From: Bacillota bacterium
GTDB lineage: Bacteria; Bacillota; Clostridia; Christensenellales; Christensenellaceae
Direction: 5' to 3'
DNA: 64,000 nucleotides
Assembly: GCA_023393165.1 (NCBI GenBank)
Contig: JAEWMJ010000057.1
Coordinates: 159,009 to 223,008 of the forward strand
In this document: piece by piece, positions 62,685-64,000 of the stretch
How the letters are laid out: each line of letters opens with the position of its first letter
Position numbering within the stretch: the stretch's first letter is position 1
Notes under the pieces: model-generated
Seen by the model: the letters and a program-made list of their open reading frames with translations, nothing else
What the model was told of the DNA's origin: nothing
Databases searched by the model: none
Position numbers and translations under genes: made by a program

Positions 62685-64000
62685 CTATTTAAGTACGACC
62701 TTAATTGTCCGTCCTCCCATATACCCGTAATTCCCCTTATTATCCGTGCCCCATACGTTGATCACATAAGTCCCCTGCTTATTGCCGAAATCAGCTATAC
62801 TAAAAGCCGACTGGTATACGCCGCCGCCTTTGTTTACGGCGTTGTAGCCTACGTATTTATTCGGGCCGAGCTCCGTATTGTAAACGGCAAACAGTACGCT
62901 CTTTACCCCCGAAGGGTCGGTCACGCCCGACGCCTGCAAGGTAAATGTGGACGTGCCGATGACAGCCCCGTTGGCCGGGCTGATCCCTGATGCCGTGGGC
63001 GCAGATGTATCGTTTGCCACCGTGATTGTCCTGCTTCCCATGAACCCGTTATTTCCGTAGTTATCCGTACCCCAGACGTTGATCACATAATTCCCTGATT
63101 TATTATTAAAGTTGAGTAAATTGAACGCTGCCTCCCAGGTACCGTTGCCTTTGTTTACCGCATAGTAGCCCACATGTTTATTCGGGCCATCCGCCTGATT
63201 GTAAACCGCGAACAATACGCTCCGCACCCCGGATGCATCCGTGACCCCGCCGGCCTGCATAGTAAATGATGTCGCGTAAGTTTTGAAACCGTTGGCAGGT
63301 GCGATTGAGGTGGCAGCAGGCGATGTATGGTCAACATCCACCTTAATTGTACGTCCGCCCATATAACCAAAATTCCCCTTATTATCCGTACCCCATATGT
63401 TGATCACATAAGTTCCCTGCTTATTGCTGAAATCAGCAATATTAAGAGCCGACTGGTATACGCCGCCGCCTTTGTTTACGGCATTGTAGCCTACGTATTT
63501 ATTGGGTCCAAGCTCCGTGTTGTAAACGGCAAACAGTACGCTATTTACTCCCGAAGGGTCGGCCACGCCCGACGCCTGCAGCGTAACCGTTGGCGTGGTT
63601 ATAACGGCTCCGTTGGCGGGACTGATCCAGGACGCCGTGGGCGCAGATATGTCGTTTGCTACCGTAATTGTCCTGCTGCCCAGCGCGCCGACAAAACCAT
63701 TATTATCCGTAGCCCAGACGTTGATCACATACTTCCCGGACTTATGATTAAAGTTGATTAAATTGAACGCAGCCTCCCAGGTACCGTTGCCTTTGTTTAC
63801 CGCATAGTAGCCCACGTACTTATTTGGGCCGAGTTCCGTATTGTAAACGGCAAACAATACGCTTTTCACCCCGGACGGATCTGTTACGCCGTCGGCCTTC
63901 AGCGTGAATGTCTGTGAATAAGTGGAGAAACCGTTATCGGGCGTTATCCCTGTGCATGTGGGAGAAAGATTATCCGTCCATTTTGCATAGAGTGTTGTAT
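62685..64000 (-). CDS. surface protein with GBS Bsp-like repeats, N-terminus off window
   Basis: The last 438 codons of an exported protein whose start lies beyond the window; the frame is open to the edge, beginning TTLYAKWTDN, a typical InlB B-repeat end. Four Ig-like modules of about 107 residues follow (GVKSVLFAVYNTELGPNKYVGY, GTYVINVWGTDNKGNYGYMGG). They match GBS Bsp-like repeats known from cell-surface and wall-active proteins. Modules alternate between two subtypes (NGTWEAAFNL, GGGVYQSALN). It ends right after the last module without anchor. Probably an adhesin or wall hydrolase. Confidence 0.82.
   Translation of the reverse strand, partial: TTLYAKWTDNLSPTCTGITPDNGFSTYSQTFTLKADGVTDPSGVKSVLFAVYNTELGPNKYVGYYAVNKGNGTWEAAFNLINFNHKSGKYVINVWATDNNGFVGALGSRTITVANDISAPTASWISPANGAVITTPTVTLQASGVADPSGVNSVLFAVYNTELGPNKYVGYNAVNKGGGVYQSALNIADFSNKQGTYVINIWGTDNKGNFGYMGGRTIKVDVDHTSPAATSIAPANGFKTYATSFTMQAGGVTDASGVRSVLFAVYNQADGPNKHVGYYAVNKGNGTWEAAFNLLNFNNKSGNYVINVWGTDNYGNNGFMGSRTITVANDTSAPTASGISPANGAVIGTSTFTLQASGVTDPSGVKSVLFAVYNTELGPNKYVGYNAVNKGGGVYQSAFSIADFGNKQGTYVINVWGTDNKGNYGYMGGRTIKVVLK
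62690..63968 (-). repeat. tandem Ig-module repeats with 642-base super-unit
   Basis: Four about 320-base modules. Modules 1 and 3, and 2 and 4, are most alike: the stretch starting TTTGTTTACGGC at 62829 recurs at 63471 with few changes, 642 bases apart. So a two-module block was duplicated. Confidence 0.75.

Noticed and set aside
62690..63968. Regularly spaced repeats as CRISPR
   Set aside because: Units are about 320 bases and coding; they are protein modules, not a CRISPR array.
1..64000. Integrase or serine recombinase of the ICE, tRNA attachment site
   Set aside because: Neither recombinase motifs nor tRNA genes were found; the element's ends probably lie outside the window or at the 55.88 kb junction.

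Overview
The window looks like a Bacillota chromosome segment, most likely class Clostridia. The evidence is Shine-Dalgarno sites of the GGAGG type, frequent TTG/GTG starts, moderate G+C, and protein families typical of gut-type Clostridia. From position 1 to about 55.9 kb it is dominated by an integrative conjugative element (ICE) read almost entirely from the minus strand. No integrase and no element end is certain inside the window. No tRNA, rRNA or CRISPR array was seen.

Layout, left to right. (1) 1-13.6 kb is the transfer module: a CD1108-like wall/adhesion protein (cut by the window edge), VirB4, PrgI, a TrbL/VirB6-type membrane protein, a Maff2/VirB2-like subunit, the VirD4 coupling protein, two ArdC-like proteins, a PcfB/DUF3801 protein, a MobP-type relaxase and MobC, followed by a candidate oriT. 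(2) 13.7-20.5 kb is a self-contained cassette with its own promoter and terminator: an XRE-type regulator, a DruA-like DUF4338 protein, a large protein joining a PD-(D/E)XK-like segment to an FtsK/HerA-type ATPase, and an SfsA-family nuclease-like protein. I regard this as the best candidate for an undescribed (probably anti-phage or anti-plasmid) system. (3) 20.6-33.8 kb holds a Toprim primase-like gene and a giant methylase/SNF2-type helicase gene interrupted by a group II intron and overprinted by a TnpV reading frame, then small accessory genes. (4) 33.8-44.5 kb is a complete Tad/Flp pilus operon (prepilin peptidase, pilin, pseudopilins, TadABC, TadZ, CpaB) with a large CARDB surface protein. 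(5) 44.7-49.1 kb is parAB, with parB split by a second, different group II intron. (6) 49.2-55.7 kb is an AT-rich defence-type operon: a DEAD/DEAH-like helicase plus a three-component ABC system (ABC-3C, with a DUF3732 ATPase).

At about 55.88 kb a DUF255/thioredoxin-domain gene is cut off, marking an insertion or deletion boundary. (7) 56.1-62.5 kb is a vancomycin-resistance cluster, vanR-vanS-vanH-vanA-type ligase-vanX, with an extra high-G+C murF as last gene. Direct-repeat boxes that probably bind VanR lie in front of vanH and vanR. (8) 62.7 kb to the end is the C-terminal part of a surface protein made of GBS Bsp-like repeats.

How the parts fit: the conjugation machinery, relaxase and oriT move the element. 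ParAB probably stabilises the element's circular form. The Tad pilus may bring cells together. The two cassettes plausibly protect the host or exclude rival elements. The van cluster reprograms peptidoglycan precursors to D-Ala-D-Lac. A recurring oddity is that several ICE genes carry strong intrinsic-terminator-like hairpins inside their coding sequence, mostly near the 5' end, which suggests translation-coupled transcription control.
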